Source: Candidatus Zixiibacteriota bacterium
GTDB taxonomy: Bacteria > Zixibacteria > MSB-5A5 > GN15 > JAAZOE01
DNA: 64,000 bases
Reading direction: 5' to 3'
Assembly (NCBI GenBank): GCA_036480375.1
Contig: JAZGGI010000024.1
Coordinates: 186,001-250,000, forward strand
This document shows, one piece after another, positions 25,507-36,300 of this stretch (the stretch's first letter is position 1; each line of letters begins with the position of its first letter). The position numbers and the translations under genes are program-made. The notes under the pieces are model-generated. The model made no database searches and was not told where the DNA came from. It worked only from the letters and a program-made list of their open reading frames with translations.

Positions 25507-26646
25507 ATGAGAATAAATTTATGTATTGTATATTTAATCTGTGTGTTATTACTCCTGTCCTGTCAAACCAATTTCGATGGGGCGAAAACAAAAAAAATCT
25601 CTGATGACAGCTTTCCCATTCCTCAAATAGATTTCTCGCCGAAAAATTATATCTGTTACATGACATCAGGCACCATAAATATAGATGGAAAATTGGATAA
25701 GCGTTGCTGGTCGCTCGCGCCGTGGACGGATTGTTTTATCGATATCGAAGGAAATAATAAATCGAAACCCCGGTTTAAGACGCGGGCCAAAATGCTCTGG
25801 GATAGCTCCTGTTTTTACATCGCCGCCGAAATGGAAGAACCCCATGTCTGGGGCAAACTCCAAAAGCGAGACGCCGTCATTTACCATGATAACGATTTTG
25901 AAGTCTTTATTGATCCGGATGGTGATACGCATGAATATTATGAACTGGAAGTAAACGCTCTTAATACCCAATGGGATTTATTGATTAACAAACCCTACCG
26001 CGACGGCGGCCCGGCCATTAATGCCTGGGACATTCAGGGCTTGAAAACAGCTGTTTATATCGATGGGACAATAAACAATCCCGGTGATATTGACCGCGGT
26101 TGGAGCATTGAGATAGCGATTCCCTGGAATGTTCTGAAACAATGTGCCCATCGCCCCGCCCCACCCAAAAACGGAGATATCTGGCGAGTCAATTTCTCGA
26201 GAGTAGAATGGCAAACCTTCATCGACGACGGACAATATATAAAGCAAACCGATTCCGCGATAGGGAAGATTCTTCCCGAAGATAACTGGGTCTGGTCGCC
26301 GCAGGGACTAATCGCGATGCATTATCCCGAAATGTGGGGATACGTTCAATTCTCAAATACCGTTGTCGGCGATGGAGAAGATGTATTTATCGATCCGAAA
26401 AACGCTTCGGCTCGATGGTTTCTTCGCAAATTGTATTATGCTGAACAAACCCATCGGATGCAATACGGCCATTTTACAATCGATTTATCCTCATTGAATT
26501 TGGATGTTACGGCCATCGAAGGTTATATTTGGCCGCCCGATGTATCTATATCAGAAACTCAATTTGAGGTCATACTAAAATCATCGGGTCAAAATTCGAA
26601 TCTTCATATTACTCAGGATGGCAGAATCTGGAGTTCCGAAAACTGA
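25507..26646 (+). CDS. Lipoprotein with CBM9-like carbohydrate-binding domain
   Basis: 379 residues. The N-terminus is a clear lipoprotein signal (VLLLLSCQTN; lipobox LLSC). Residues about 55-270 match the CBM9/DOMON-like family: INIDGKLDKRCWSLAPW, then AKMLWDSSCFYIAAEMEEPHV, DNDFEVFIDPDGD, YYELEVNALNTQWDL, and WSIEIAIPWNVL. Family members bind reducing ends of glycans. The last approximately 90 residues are less conserved. It lies between the GH130 gene and the symporter and would act on the outer or periplasmic membrane face, presenting glycans to the locus. No catalytic motif is seen, so it is probably binding only. Confidence 0.85.
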   Translation: MRINLCIVYLICVLLLLSCQTNFDGAKTKKISDDSFPIPQIDFSPKNYICYMTSGTINIDGKLDKRCWSLAPWTDCFIDIEGNNKSKPRFKTRAKMLWDSSCFYIAAEMEEPHVWGKLQKRDAVIYHDNDFEVFIDPDGDTHEYYELEVNALNTQWDLLINKPYRDGGPAINAWDIQGLKTAVYIDGTINNPGDIDRGWSIEIAIPWNVLKQCAHRPAPPKNGDIWRVNFSRVEWQTFIDDGQYIKQTDSAIGKILPEDNWVWSPQGLIAMHYPEMWGYVQFSNTVVGDGEDVFIDPKNASARWFLRKLYYAEQTHRMQYGHFTIDLSSLNLDVTAIEGYIWPPDVSISETQFEVILKSSGQNSNLHITQDGRIWSSEN

Positions 26647-26690
26647 CAGAAACTTATGATATTGAAAAATGAAGAAGGAAAATCCATAGA

Positions 26691-28625
26691 ATGAATTTAT
26701 CCCTTATTGATTGGGCCATTGTATTTGTTGTACTGGGACTGATGTTTTTCTCCGTATTTGCCGCCAGACGTCTAATGCGCAGCGTCGCCGATTTTCTCGC
26801 CGCCGGTCGTTCGGCCGGACGATACGTCATCAGCGTTGCCAGCGGCGTGGCCGGTCTGGGAGCTATCACTATCGTTGGCAATCTCGAAATGAATCTCATC
26901 GCCGGGTTTTCCATGGCCTGGTGGGGGATGAGTTCGGCCCTGGTTGTACTCGTTATCACTGTCTCGGGTTGGGTCATTTATCGTTTTCGCCAAACCCGGT
27001 CTTTGACTCTACCGCAGTTTTTTGAAGTCCGCTACAGCCGCAATTTCAGAATATTCACAGGGATGATCGCGTTTCTCTCAGGTATTATCAATTTTGGAAT
27101 TTTCCCCGCCGTGGGTGCGAGGTTTTTTATTTACTTTTGCGGATTGCCGCATGAGATATCATTGATGGGATTATCCGTCAGTACGTTTCCTTTGATTATG
27201 ATAATTCTGTTGAGTATGTCATTATATTTTGTCTTTTCCGGGGGACAGATCGCCGTAATCATCGCCGATTTCTTTCAGGGACTTCTCGTCAATATTGTCT
27301 TTGTCGCCATCATCATCTACATGTTTATATCGTTTGACTGGACACATATCTTTGAGGCTTTATCGTCGGCCCCAACAGATGCGTCTCTCATAAATCCATT
27401 TAAAACGAGTCATGTCGAGGATTTCAATTTCTGGTATTTTCTGGTTGGGATTTTTGGAATAATGTATGGCACGATGTCCTGGCAGGGAACTCAGGGGTAC
27501 AATGCCTCTGCCAAAAGCGCTCATGAGGCCAAAATGGGCAGTGTTTTATCGGGTTGGCGAGGATTGCCCCAGACCTTACTTTTTATGTTTATACCGATTG
27601 TCGCCTACACGATGTTAAATCACGCCGATTTCTCAGGGATCGCTTTGCAGGTGCAAGACGCCATTGCCGGAGCCGAAACCGAGGCCGTCCGTAATCAATT
27701 AAAAGTACCGATGGTGCTCTCTCATATTCTTCCCCGGGGATTGATCGGAGCCTTTGTCGCGGTTATGGTCGCCGCTTTTATTAGTACCCATGATTCCTAT
27801 CTGCATTCCTGGGGCAGTATCCTGGTGCAGGACGTGATAATGCCGTTCCGAAAAAAACCGTTTACCCCAGGGCAGCATCTTAAAGCGCTGCGCCTCGCAA
27901 TAGTATTCGTAGCCGTCTTTATATTCTTCTTCAGTCTGTTATTCAAACAGAGTCAATATATATTTCTGTTTTTCGCCATTACGGGGGCCATCTTTGCCGG
28001 CGGTTCCGGCGCGATTATTATCGGGGGATTATACTGGAAACGAGGCACTACCGCCGCGGCTTGGGCGGCTATGATTACCGGATCGTCGATCGCCGTCGGA
28101 GGGATTATTATTCATCAAATCATTGATGACTTTTTTATTAATGGTCAATGGTTCTGGATGATAAGCATGTTCGGCAGTTCGGTGGTTTATATGGTCGTTT
28201 CTCTTTTGGGTAAAGCTCCCACTCATAATATGGATAAACTTTTGAAACGTGGGCAATATGCCGTGAAGGATGAAAGTATAATCATCGCTAAGGTTCCTTC
28301 TCGTGGTTGGAAAATGCTTGGTATGGGAAGAGAATTCACACGCGGCGACAAATTCATTTATATTGTCAACTATATCTGGACCGGCGTCTGGACAATTATA
28401 TTTATTGTCGGCACAATTTATAATCTGACCCATGATGTCGGCGACGAGAGCTGGATGACTTTTTGGAAAACGTATATTTTAATTCAAGTCGTGTTGGCGG
28501 TTATTTCCATTGTTTGGTTTTCCATAGGCGGCTTCCGAGATTTGAATAAGATGATTAGCCGGCTGAAAACGATGAAACGGGATGATTCTGACGACGGCTT
28601 TATAACCGAAGATAATCATTCCTGA
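26691..28625 (+). CDS. Sodium/solute symporter (SSS family)
   Basis: 644 residues with about 13 membrane helices. The N-terminal helix (IVFVVLGLMFFSVFAARR) is followed by DFLAAGRSAG, the usual SSS entry motif, then SVASGVAGLGAITIVGN in the position of the discontinuous first core helix. The conserved GTMSWQGTQGYNASAKSAHEA and the AAFISTHDSYLHSWGS sodium-site region are also present. SSS proteins import sugars, amino acids, sialic acid or other solutes with Na+. The locus suggests a glycan-derived sugar, but substrate cannot be read from sequence. It is 44 bp after the CBM9 gene and 24 bp before the GH38 gene, so probably co-transcribed. Confidence 0.92.
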   Translation: MNLSLIDWAIVFVVLGLMFFSVFAARRLMRSVADFLAAGRSAGRYVISVASGVAGLGAITIVGNLEMNLIAGFSMAWWGMSSALVVLVITVSGWVIYRFRQTRSLTLPQFFEVRYSRNFRIFTGMIAFLSGIINFGIFPAVGARFFIYFCGLPHEISLMGLSVSTFPLIMIILLSMSLYFVFSGGQIAVIIADFFQGLLVNIVFVAIIIYMFISFDWTHIFEALSSAPTDASLINPFKTSHVEDFNFWYFLVGIFGIMYGTMSWQGTQGYNASAKSAHEAKMGSVLSGWRGLPQTLLFMFIPIVAYTMLNHADFSGIALQVQDAIAGAETEAVRNQLKVPMVLSHILPRGLIGAFVAVMVAAFISTHDSYLHSWGSILVQDVIMPFRKKPFTPGQHLKALRLAIVFVAVFIFFFSLLFKQSQYIFLFFAITGAIFAGGSGAIIIGGLYWKRGTTAAAWAAMITGSSIAVGGIIIHQIIDDFFINGQWFWMISMFGSSVVYMVVSLLGKAPTHNMDKLLKRGQYAVKDESIIIAKVPSRGWKMLGMGREFTRGDKFIYIVNYIWTGVWTIIFIVGTIYNLTHDVGDESWMTFWKTYILIQVVLAVISIVWFSIGGFRDLNKMISRLKTMKRDDSDDGFITEDNHS

Positions 28626-28649
28626 GATCGAAATTGCGTGGAGTAGTTA

Positions 28650-31600
28650 GTGAACAAAAAAGAAGAACAAATATATATCAATCGATTTGATAAGTTTCGA
28701 GATCGAATCGCCCATCGGATTATTATCGATTCGATTCCCTTCAAAGCCGAGTATTATAATTGCAAAGAACCGGTCGCGTTTTCCAATCGATTAGACGGAA
28801 ATTACCAAAAAATTAATGCCGGTGAAATCTGGGGGCAGGCATGGCAAAGCGCATGGTTTCACCTTGAAGGAAGCGTTCCCGATAATTGGAGCGGCGGCAA
28901 AATCGTGGCACATCTCGATTTTGGCGGGGAAGGATTGGTTTATAAACCTGACGGTGAGATAATTCAGGGTATTACTAACGGCTCAGTCTTCGACGCGGAT
29001 TTTAGCCGGGATATTGTTCATCTCGATAGCACTATTCAAGCCGGGGATAAGATTGAACTCTGGGTAGAAACGGCAGCCAATGGACTTTTTGGAGTTATCA
29101 CAAATCCCGATCCCGGTCTCGACGCACCAGACCGTTACGGTATATATGACGCCCGAGTGAAGGCAATGAGCCTTGCTTTATTCGATTCCGAATTATGGCA
29201 TCTCTGGCTTGATTTGAAAATTCTTATAGGTCTTGTTAAAACTCTTCCCGAAGACAGTATCCGTCGATCCAGGATTATAAGATACCTTAATAAAGCTATC
29301 GATGTTTATGCCGACACGAGAGAAAATCTCGACAAGTGCAATGCCATATTAAAAAGAGAATTAAACAAACCGGCGTCTGCTTCCGATTTGACCGTTACTG
29401 CCGTGGGGCATGCTCATATCGACACCGCCTGGCTCTGGCCGGTCAGTGAAACGGTTCGTAAATGTGCTCGAACCTTTGCCAATCAATTGAAACTAATTGA
29501 TGAATATCCAGAATACGTTTTTGGCGCTTCGCAGCCCCAGCATTATCTCTTCGTGAAAAATCACTATCCCGAGCTTTATGAAAAAATTAAATCTGCCGTC
29601 AAATCCGGACGCTGGGAACCGCAGGGGGGAATGTGGGTCGAAGCCGACTGTAATATCATTTCAGGAGAGTCGATGATTCGGCAGATATTACATGGCAAAA
29701 ATTTCTTTAAGGATGAATTTGATTATGAAGTCGAAAATCTCTGGTTGCCGGATGTTTTTGGATATTCTCCGGCGCTGCCGCAAATAATGCAAAAAAGTGG
29801 TCTCAAGTATTTCCTGACGCAAAAATTAACATGGAATCAAATCAACGAATTTCCGCACCATACATTTATCTGGCGCGGAATAGACAGCCGTGAAGTTCTC
29901 GCTCATTTCCCGCCGGAAAATAATTACAACAGCCAACTCGGAACCGATTTTCTTGTTCCGGCTCAAACCCATTTCAAAGAAAAAGACCGTCTGGATCAAT
30001 TTCTTAGTCTCTTCGGCGTTGGTGACGGAGGAGGCGGCCCCAAAGAAGAAAATATCGAACTGGGTCGTCGGATGGCCGACCTTGAAGGAAGTCCTCGGGT
30101 TAAGTTCGGACGGGCCCATGAATATTTTGACTGGCTTGATTCTCAGCGTGATAAATTGAAAACCTGGGACGGAGAGTTATACCTCGAACTTCATCGTGGC
30201 ACCCTGACCTCTCAAGCCAGAGTAAAGAAAGCCAACCGAGAACTGGAACTGAAACTTCGCGCTCTGGAAATGTTATGGTCAACGCTTCCTCTGGATAAAT
30301 ATCCACATGATGAAATCAACGAAATATGGAAAACCGTACTCATAAATCAATTCCATGATATCATTCCCGGTTCGAGCATAACCAAAGTCTATCAAACCAC
30401 TCACAAAGAGCATACCGAAGCTCTCGAAAAATGTGAAATGTTATTTGAAACCGCCGCTGAGCAACTATTCGGAAAAGACAACGATTCATTGGTATTATTC
30501 AACAGTCTGGCCTGCCCCTATGACAATTCGATTGCATTACCGGAAGGATGGACGGCTTGCAGTCAAGTGGATAAACCAAATGACATACTGCCTGCGCAGG
30601 ATGAAAACGGAAAAACGATTTCAAAAATCCATATCGAGCCTTATTCCTTCCTGACATTAAAAAAGTTAAATAACCCCTCATTGTCTATCACACTAAAAGA
30701 TTCTTTGATCCTCGAAAACGGTTTAGTGAAATACGAGTTCAATTCAGACGGCCGACTCATAAGCGCCTATGATAAAGAAACGCGGCGGGAAATTATGCGC
30801 GAGGGCGATGCGGGAAATCTGCTTACTCTCTATGATGATCATCCCAACAATTGGGACGCCTGGGATATCGATATTTTTTACGAAGGCGCTATTGTTGATC
30901 GCGCCAAATCATGCAAAAATTTCGAAAATATATCAGGACCGGTTCGCAGTATATTGACATTTGGAATGAAAGTCGGCAACTCATGCATCACACAGAAAAT
31001 TATTCTAACCGCAGACAGCAAAAGACTTGATTTTAATACCGAAGTTGACTGGCAGGAAAAACATCGCATGCTCCGCGTTTCATTTCCGGTAAACGTATCG
31101 TTTCCTCAAGCCTCATTTGATATCCAGTACGGCTATATAAAAAGACCGACGCATTGCAATACATCATGGGATAAAGCCCGCTTCGAAACCGTTGGCCATC
31201 GGTACGCTGATTTATCCGATAACGAATATGGTGTGACCTTGTTGAACAATTGCAAATATGGATACAAAGTGCATGATAATATTCTTGATCTAAATCTCTT
31301 GCGTTCGCCCAATTATCCGGATCCCGATGCCGATATCGGACACCATAAATTTACATATAGTCTCTTACCGCATCAGGGTGACTTGATTCATTCCCGAGTC
31401 ATAGCCGAAGCGGCCAAATTAAATCAGGGAATTGAGATATTTAACGGATACAAATTTGACTGGCGCGAGATGCCCATTTCAATCGACGGAGACGGAATAT
31501 CTTTGGAAGTTGTCAAAAAGGCCGAAAAAGAAAATTGCCTGATTTTGCGTCTGTTGGAAACGAAGGGCAGAGGTTCGCGAGGCCGATTATATGTCAAAAA

Positions 31601-31730
31601 TAATAAAGATCGCAATCTTATTGAAACCTCGCTGATGGAATGGAAAGACGAAAGATTGTATCCTCCGCAGGAAACCTACGAGATAACTCTCAAACCGTTC
31701 GAAATTAAAACCTACAAATTAAAGGGATAA
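28650..31730 (+). CDS. Alpha-mannosidase, glycoside hydrolase family 38
   Basis: 1026 residues from a GTG with GGAG 7 bp upstream. Residues 1-240 are the N-terminal domain of the cytosolic (class II, Ams1/MAN2C1-type) subgroup. The catalytic domain begins with the zinc motif GHAHIDTAWLWP (H254, H256, D258). The nucleophile region is LWLPDVFGYS (D368), and YFLTQKLTWNQINEFP with FIWRG follows. HDIIPGSSI marks the end of the catalytic part, and beta-sandwich domains fill about 650-1026. No signal peptide, so substrates must be imported. It would remove alpha-mannose residues from N-glycan or mannan fragments, complementing the GH130 and PNGase F-like proteins. Confidence 0.95.
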   Translation: MNKKEEQIYINRFDKFRDRIAHRIIIDSIPFKAEYYNCKEPVAFSNRLDGNYQKINAGEIWGQAWQSAWFHLEGSVPDNWSGGKIVAHLDFGGEGLVYKPDGEIIQGITNGSVFDADFSRDIVHLDSTIQAGDKIELWVETAANGLFGVITNPDPGLDAPDRYGIYDARVKAMSLALFDSELWHLWLDLKILIGLVKTLPEDSIRRSRIIRYLNKAIDVYADTRENLDKCNAILKRELNKPASASDLTVTAVGHAHIDTAWLWPVSETVRKCARTFANQLKLIDEYPEYVFGASQPQHYLFVKNHYPELYEKIKSAVKSGRWEPQGGMWVEADCNIISGESMIRQILHGKNFFKDEFDYEVENLWLPDVFGYSPALPQIMQKSGLKYFLTQKLTWNQINEFPHHTFIWRGIDSREVLAHFPPENNYNSQLGTDFLVPAQTHFKEKDRLDQFLSLFGVGDGGGGPKEENIELGRRMADLEGSPRVKFGRAHEYFDWLDSQRDKLKTWDGELYLELHRGTLTSQARVKKANRELELKLRALEMLWSTLPLDKYPHDEINEIWKTVLINQFHDIIPGSSITKVYQTTHKEHTEALEKCEMLFETAAEQLFGKDNDSLVLFNSLACPYDNSIALPEGWTACSQVDKPNDILPAQDENGKTISKIHIEPYSFLTLKKLNNPSLSITLKDSLILENGLVKYEFNSDGRLISAYDKETRREIMREGDAGNLLTLYDDHPNNWDAWDIDIFYEGAIVDRAKSCKNFENISGPVRSILTFGMKVGNSCITQKIILTADSKRLDFNTEVDWQEKHRMLRVSFPVNVSFPQASFDIQYGYIKRPTHCNTSWDKARFETVGHRYADLSDNEYGVTLLNNCKYGYKVHDNILDLNLLRSPNYPDPDADIGHHKFTYSLLPHQGDLIHSRVIAEAAKLNQGIEIFNGYKFDWREMPISIDGDGISLEVVKKAEKENCLILRLLETKGRGSRGRLYVKNNKDRNLIETSLMEWKDERLYPPQETYEITLKPFEIKTYKLKG

Positions 31731-31734
31731 TTTT

Positions 31735-32796
31735 ATGTCCGGAAAATTCCCAAAAGCCAAACATATCTTGTTATATGCCTTTACTCTTTTGTTTATTTTC
31801 AGTAACTCATGTTTTTCACAAGAATATTCAATTGAAATCTTTCAAAAAAACGATATCCATTTCTCACTCGATGAACCGTCAAAATACGCGACGACCGAAG
31901 TCCTCTCGGCCGATAACGGAAGAGAGATCTATAGCGAAAAACAACTCCCGACTATTGGCGATCAAATGAGAATCACCGCTCATGTCGAACTTAACCCGAT
32001 TCCCAAAGACGAAATTACCGTGCACGATAAATGGGATCGAGCCGGAAATATAAGATTGAGTAAAGATGGGATGGCCGATATCGAAATTGTCAAGTTTATT
32101 ACGTCCTACGGCGGGCATACTGTTTATAACGTTGACGTATCGCATCTGGCCGCGCTTTTGCAGGACAAATGCGTTTTCAAGGGATTTGTCGACACCTGGG
32201 TTTCGCCGGCCTGGAAGGTCGATTTTTCCCTGAAGTTTGAACCTATCGAAGATAGTACCGGGGAAGATATATATATCGATTACGTCTATAATCCTGACTG
32301 GGTGGAAGGCATCATGTTCACTGAGGCCTACACTTCCAAAGAGCACGGTGAAAAGGGCGTGGAAATCGATGTGACCGTCCCGGATGATATGAAATGCGTC
32401 GTAATGAATTATTTTGTCTCGGGACATTGCACTGACGGTTCGGGAGCCGATGAATTCATTCCCAAAGACAATGTTATCTACGTTGACGATCGAATCGTCT
32501 ATCGGTTTCAACCCTGGCGCGATGACTGTCGTCAGTTTCGAGAAATAAATCCGTACACCCGCCGCTGGTCCGACGGTTACTGGTCGTCCGATTACAGTCG
32601 CAGCGGATGGTGCCCCGGCGACAAAGTCGATCCGGTTCAAATCGATCTGTCCGATTATCTCAAACCGGGTCAACATAAAATAAAATTCGTGATTGAAAAC
32701 GTCCGCCCGGATGATGAGAAAAACAATCATGGCTACTGGCGAATATCCAGCCACCTGCTGGGATGGAAAAAGAAGGCTAACCTGATCAAGTGGTAA
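31735..32796 (+). CDS. Secreted PNGase F-like peptide-N-glycosidase (N-glycan amidase)
   Basis: 353 residues with a signal peptide ending near CFSQE. It follows the two-domain layout of Elizabethkingia PNGase F: VHDKWDRAGNIRLS matches CDEWDRYANVYV, with the catalytic-type Asp at D101; KFITSYGG matches RFITPY; FKGFVDTWVSPAWKVDFSL matches the TETW strand; SGADEFIPKDNVIYVDD carries E240 at the position of Glu206; and SRSGWCPGDKVDP matches the conserved RAGWCPG loop. The equivalent of Glu118 is Asp153 (VDTW), a conservative change at an active-site position. PNGases cleave the GlcNAc-Asn bond and release whole N-glycans. It starts 5 bp after the GH38 stop, the end of the glycan locus. Assignment rests on remembered PNGase F sequence, without an alignment program. 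Confidence 0.82.
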   Translation: MSGKFPKAKHILLYAFTLLFIFSNSCFSQEYSIEIFQKNDIHFSLDEPSKYATTEVLSADNGREIYSEKQLPTIGDQMRITAHVELNPIPKDEITVHDKWDRAGNIRLSKDGMADIEIVKFITSYGGHTVYNVDVSHLAALLQDKCVFKGFVDTWVSPAWKVDFSLKFEPIEDSTGEDIYIDYVYNPDWVEGIMFTEAYTSKEHGEKGVEIDVTVPDDMKCVVMNYFVSGHCTDGSGADEFIPKDNVIYVDDRIVYRFQPWRDDCRQFREINPYTRRWSDGYWSSDYSRSGWCPGDKVDPVQIDLSDYLKPGQHKIKFVIENVRPDDEKNNHGYWRISSHLLGWKKKANLIKW

Positions 32797-33365
32797 ACAT
32801 CATCCCTCATCCTACTGAATGTATCTGAGAATAATATGCTCTTTTAAGCATGCGATTATCCCGGTTTTTGTCATGGCTTCCAGAGTTTGATGGGAGTAAT
32901 TCCCGAATTCAAAAATCCATCACCTCCAATAATGATTCCAGCCATTGAAATATTTGACTATCCTGCCACGACATCGGATCAAATCCGCAGAACCTTTCCG
33001 GTCAGCATGATGAACATATTGATGAAAATATTGAATGTTATCAATGCCATGCCTCGACGGTCAACCCAAATTTGGCAATCACCGGTTTAGGCCAACATAT
33101 CAATGGCTCAATTGAAGTAGAATTTTCAAGCGGCGACGGGACTTTTGCAGGCGGCCAGTACAGCAACGTCGGCTGCCACGATACCGAAAGCTGGTAGACT
33201 TTCTGAAATAAATCCAGAACTTTCACTCGGTTGCATAAAATCGCTTGCATGTTTGGAAAATAATCTATAATTTCAAAGATGCTTCGCACTATCCTCGCAA
33301 CATTTTTTTAGACTGGATTAATTATGAATCATTTTATCAATCTGTTTATGGGATCATCCGCCCGG
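32797..33365. other. Spacer with a cytochrome remnant, between PNGase-like and amidohydrolase genes
   Basis: Apart from the CxxCH fragment (separate entry) this 0.57-kb stretch shows no intact gene and no strong terminator. Confidence 0.5.
32958..33197 (+). pseudogene. Fragment of a multihaem CxxCH cytochrome-type protein
   Basis: An open frame of 79 codons after a TGA at 32955-32957, ending at TAG 33195-33197. It encodes CHDIGSNPQN at the start, a haem-c motif CYQCH (33036-33050), the stretch ITGLGQHINGSIEVEFSSG, and ends YSNVGCHDTESW. This is the repeating style of Geobacter-like CxxxxCH/CxxCH multihaem proteins. There is no start codon or signal peptide and the upstream frame is closed, so this is the surviving 3' end of a lost gene. 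Confidence 0.6.
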
Positions 33366-36300
33366 ATGACACGCAAAATGGGGCTGATATTTTTCGTACT
33401 GATGACTTTCGTGTCAATCGGATCGGCGTTATCACAGACAACGCCGGTAATCGGTATCCGTGATAAGACACCGGATGTGAAAGCGTTTATAAACGCAAAA
33501 ATAATTGTATCTCCCGAAAAAACTATTGACAGCGCAACGATGATAATAGGAAACGGTAAGATCCTGGACATCGGCCGGGATGTCAAAATACCGGATGAGG
33601 CTGATATAATCGACATCAAGGGAAAAACAATTTACCCGGGATTTATTGAAACCGTTTCAGAATACGGGTTACCGAAGGAAAAAGACGGTCGTTCCACAGG
33701 ACGGCGCGGATCAAACCCGCCCAAATATGAAGGCGACCGTATCGGTGGAAATGCTTGGAATAACGCCATCCATGCCGAGAAAAACTGGGGTCAGTCTTTT
33801 CGCCCGTCTTCTGACGATTCCAAGCAGTTTTTGTCGATGGGTTTCACGATGGTCCAATCGGCCAAACTCGACGGCGTATTTCGCGGTCGCTCATTTGTGG
33901 CGTTGCTCGGTGACGGCTTGCCCAATGATTTACTGATTAAGCCGTACGGCTCGCATTTCGCGTCGTTTGCCAAGGGCAGTTCACAGCAATCATATCCCGG
34001 CTCGTTATTTGGAATCATTGCCATGATTCGCCAGACATTTTATGATATTGATTGGTATCAAAAGGCGCATCAGGCTTATTCGCAGAATAATAATCAAAAG
34101 ATGCCCGAATTCAATTCGGCAATAGAAGCATTACGCAATTTAAAAAATGAAAAATTGATATTTGAAGGCGACACCGGCAGTCAGACAATATTGCGCTCGG
34201 CTCGGATCGCCGATGAATTCGGATACGATTTTGTGCATATTACCGGTGGCCGAGAATATGCCTGGTTAGACGAAGTCAAAAATACCGGTGCGACCTTAAT
34301 CGTCCCTCTTAATTTTCCCAAAAAACCCGCATTGGAAAATCCTCTCGACGGCCTGGATAATTCATTATATACTTTGCGTCATTGGGAAACAGCGCCTTCA
34401 AATCCGGCCCGGCTGGAATCAAAAAATATTACCTTTGCATTAACCACGCATCGCCTGGAGAAAAAAAAATCTTTCTGGGAAAACCTCCGCACCGCCATGA
34501 AGCGAGGCTTAACCAAAGAAAAGGCTTTTGCCGCCTTGACGACGATTCCCGCCGAAATTTGCGGTGTTTTGGATATTGCGGGTACTTTGGAAAAAGGAAA
34601 AATGGCTAACTTCTTCATTTGCGACGGTGATATCTTCGAAGAGGAATGCGATATATATTCAGTCTGGGTAGCCGGTAAGAAAAACGATATTACTCCTTTT
34701 CCGGTTACTGAATTTTCAGGCGAGTATGACCTGACAGTTAACGAACAAGCGCTGACGCTGATTCTGGAAGGGAAACCGACAGGGCTTTCCGGTAAAGTTC
34801 AAATGGATGAATGGAAGGAAAAAATAAAAAACGTCAGCACTGAACGTAATTTTGTTTCCTTCTCGGCTATTATTGACAGCGTTAAAGACGCGGGTTTATC
34901 GCATTTTACCGGTCGTAAAGAAAACGATAAAATTACCGGGAAGTGCACTTTGCCGAATGGAGCATTTGTTGATTGGAGCGCGATTAGAATAGGCGATGTC
35001 CCCGAAGAAGAACCGGAAGCTGATACAACAGCCACAGATGAGAATAAAAATGATAAACCGAAGAAGAAGGGCAAGAAAGACAAGGATAAAAAAGAAGAAT
35101 TCTTTGCCGGTTTCACTTATCCCAACATGGCTTTCGGCATTGAGTCATTACCTGTTCAGGAAGATGTTCTAATAAAGAATGCCACGGTCTGGACCGCCGA
35201 AGATGCCGGTATTCTGGAAAGCACGGATATTCTCGTCAAGGACGGGAAATTCGCGAAAATCGGTCAGAATCTGGAAGCGCCTTCCGGTGTCAGAGTAATT
35301 GATGCCTCCGGAAAGCATGTTACTCCCGGAATTATCGATGATCATGGTCACATCGCGGCATCCGGCGATATTAATGAGGGTACTTTTGCGATAACTCCTG
35401 AAGTAAGAATCGGCGATGTTGTTAACCCCGAGGATATAGCGATATATCGTCAGCTGGCGGGAGGTGTAACAACGGTTATGTGCCTGCATGGTTCGGCCAA
35501 TCCTATCGGAGGTCAAAATCAAACGATGAAGTTGCGCTGGGGCTCGAATGCAGAAGAAATGAAATTCAAAAACGCCGCTCCTACTATAAAATTTGCCCTC
35601 GGTGAAAACGTCAAGCAGAGCAACTGGGGCGATAATATGCGGAGCCGTTATCCTCAATCCCGGATGGGCGTCGAATCAATCATGAGGGACGTGTTTCAGG
35701 CGGCTCGCGAATATGAACAGGATTGGGAAAAGTATAATGAACTTTCCAAAAAAGAAAAAACGCGAACCATCCCGCCCCGCAAAGATATTGGTCTGGACGC
35801 AATTGTTGAAGTCTTAAATTCGAGGATGATGGTTCATTGTCATTCCTATGTTCAGAGCGAAACTCTGATGATGATGCGGCTGGCGGAACAATTCGGCTTC
35901 AGGATTGATGTCTTTGTGCATATCCTGGAAGGCTATAAAGTCGCCGATGAGATGGCCCGACATGGTGCTATGGCCACGACTTTCTCGGATTGGTGGGCAT
36001 ATAAATTCGAGGTTTATGATGCCATACCCTACGGCGGTGCTTTAATGGCCGAGAAAGGTGTTAATACGTCCTTCAATTCAGATAGTCGAGATGTGGCCCG
36101 GCGCTTAAATCAGGAAGCCGGGAAAGCAATCCTGTATGGAGGAATGGCTCCTGAGGAAGCCATCAAATTGATTACGATTAATCCCGCGACACATTTGGGA
36201 GTTGATCAATATGTGGGAAGTATCGCCGAAGGCAAGGACGCCGATTTCTCAATTTGGAACGAATACCCGCTTTCAATTTATGCCAAAGCCGAACAAACCT

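Noticed and set aside
31879-32754. 291-codon minus-strand ORF opposite the PNGase F-like gene
   Set aside because: A long antisense frame caused by codon bias; the plus-strand product has a signal peptide and conserved PNGase F motifs.
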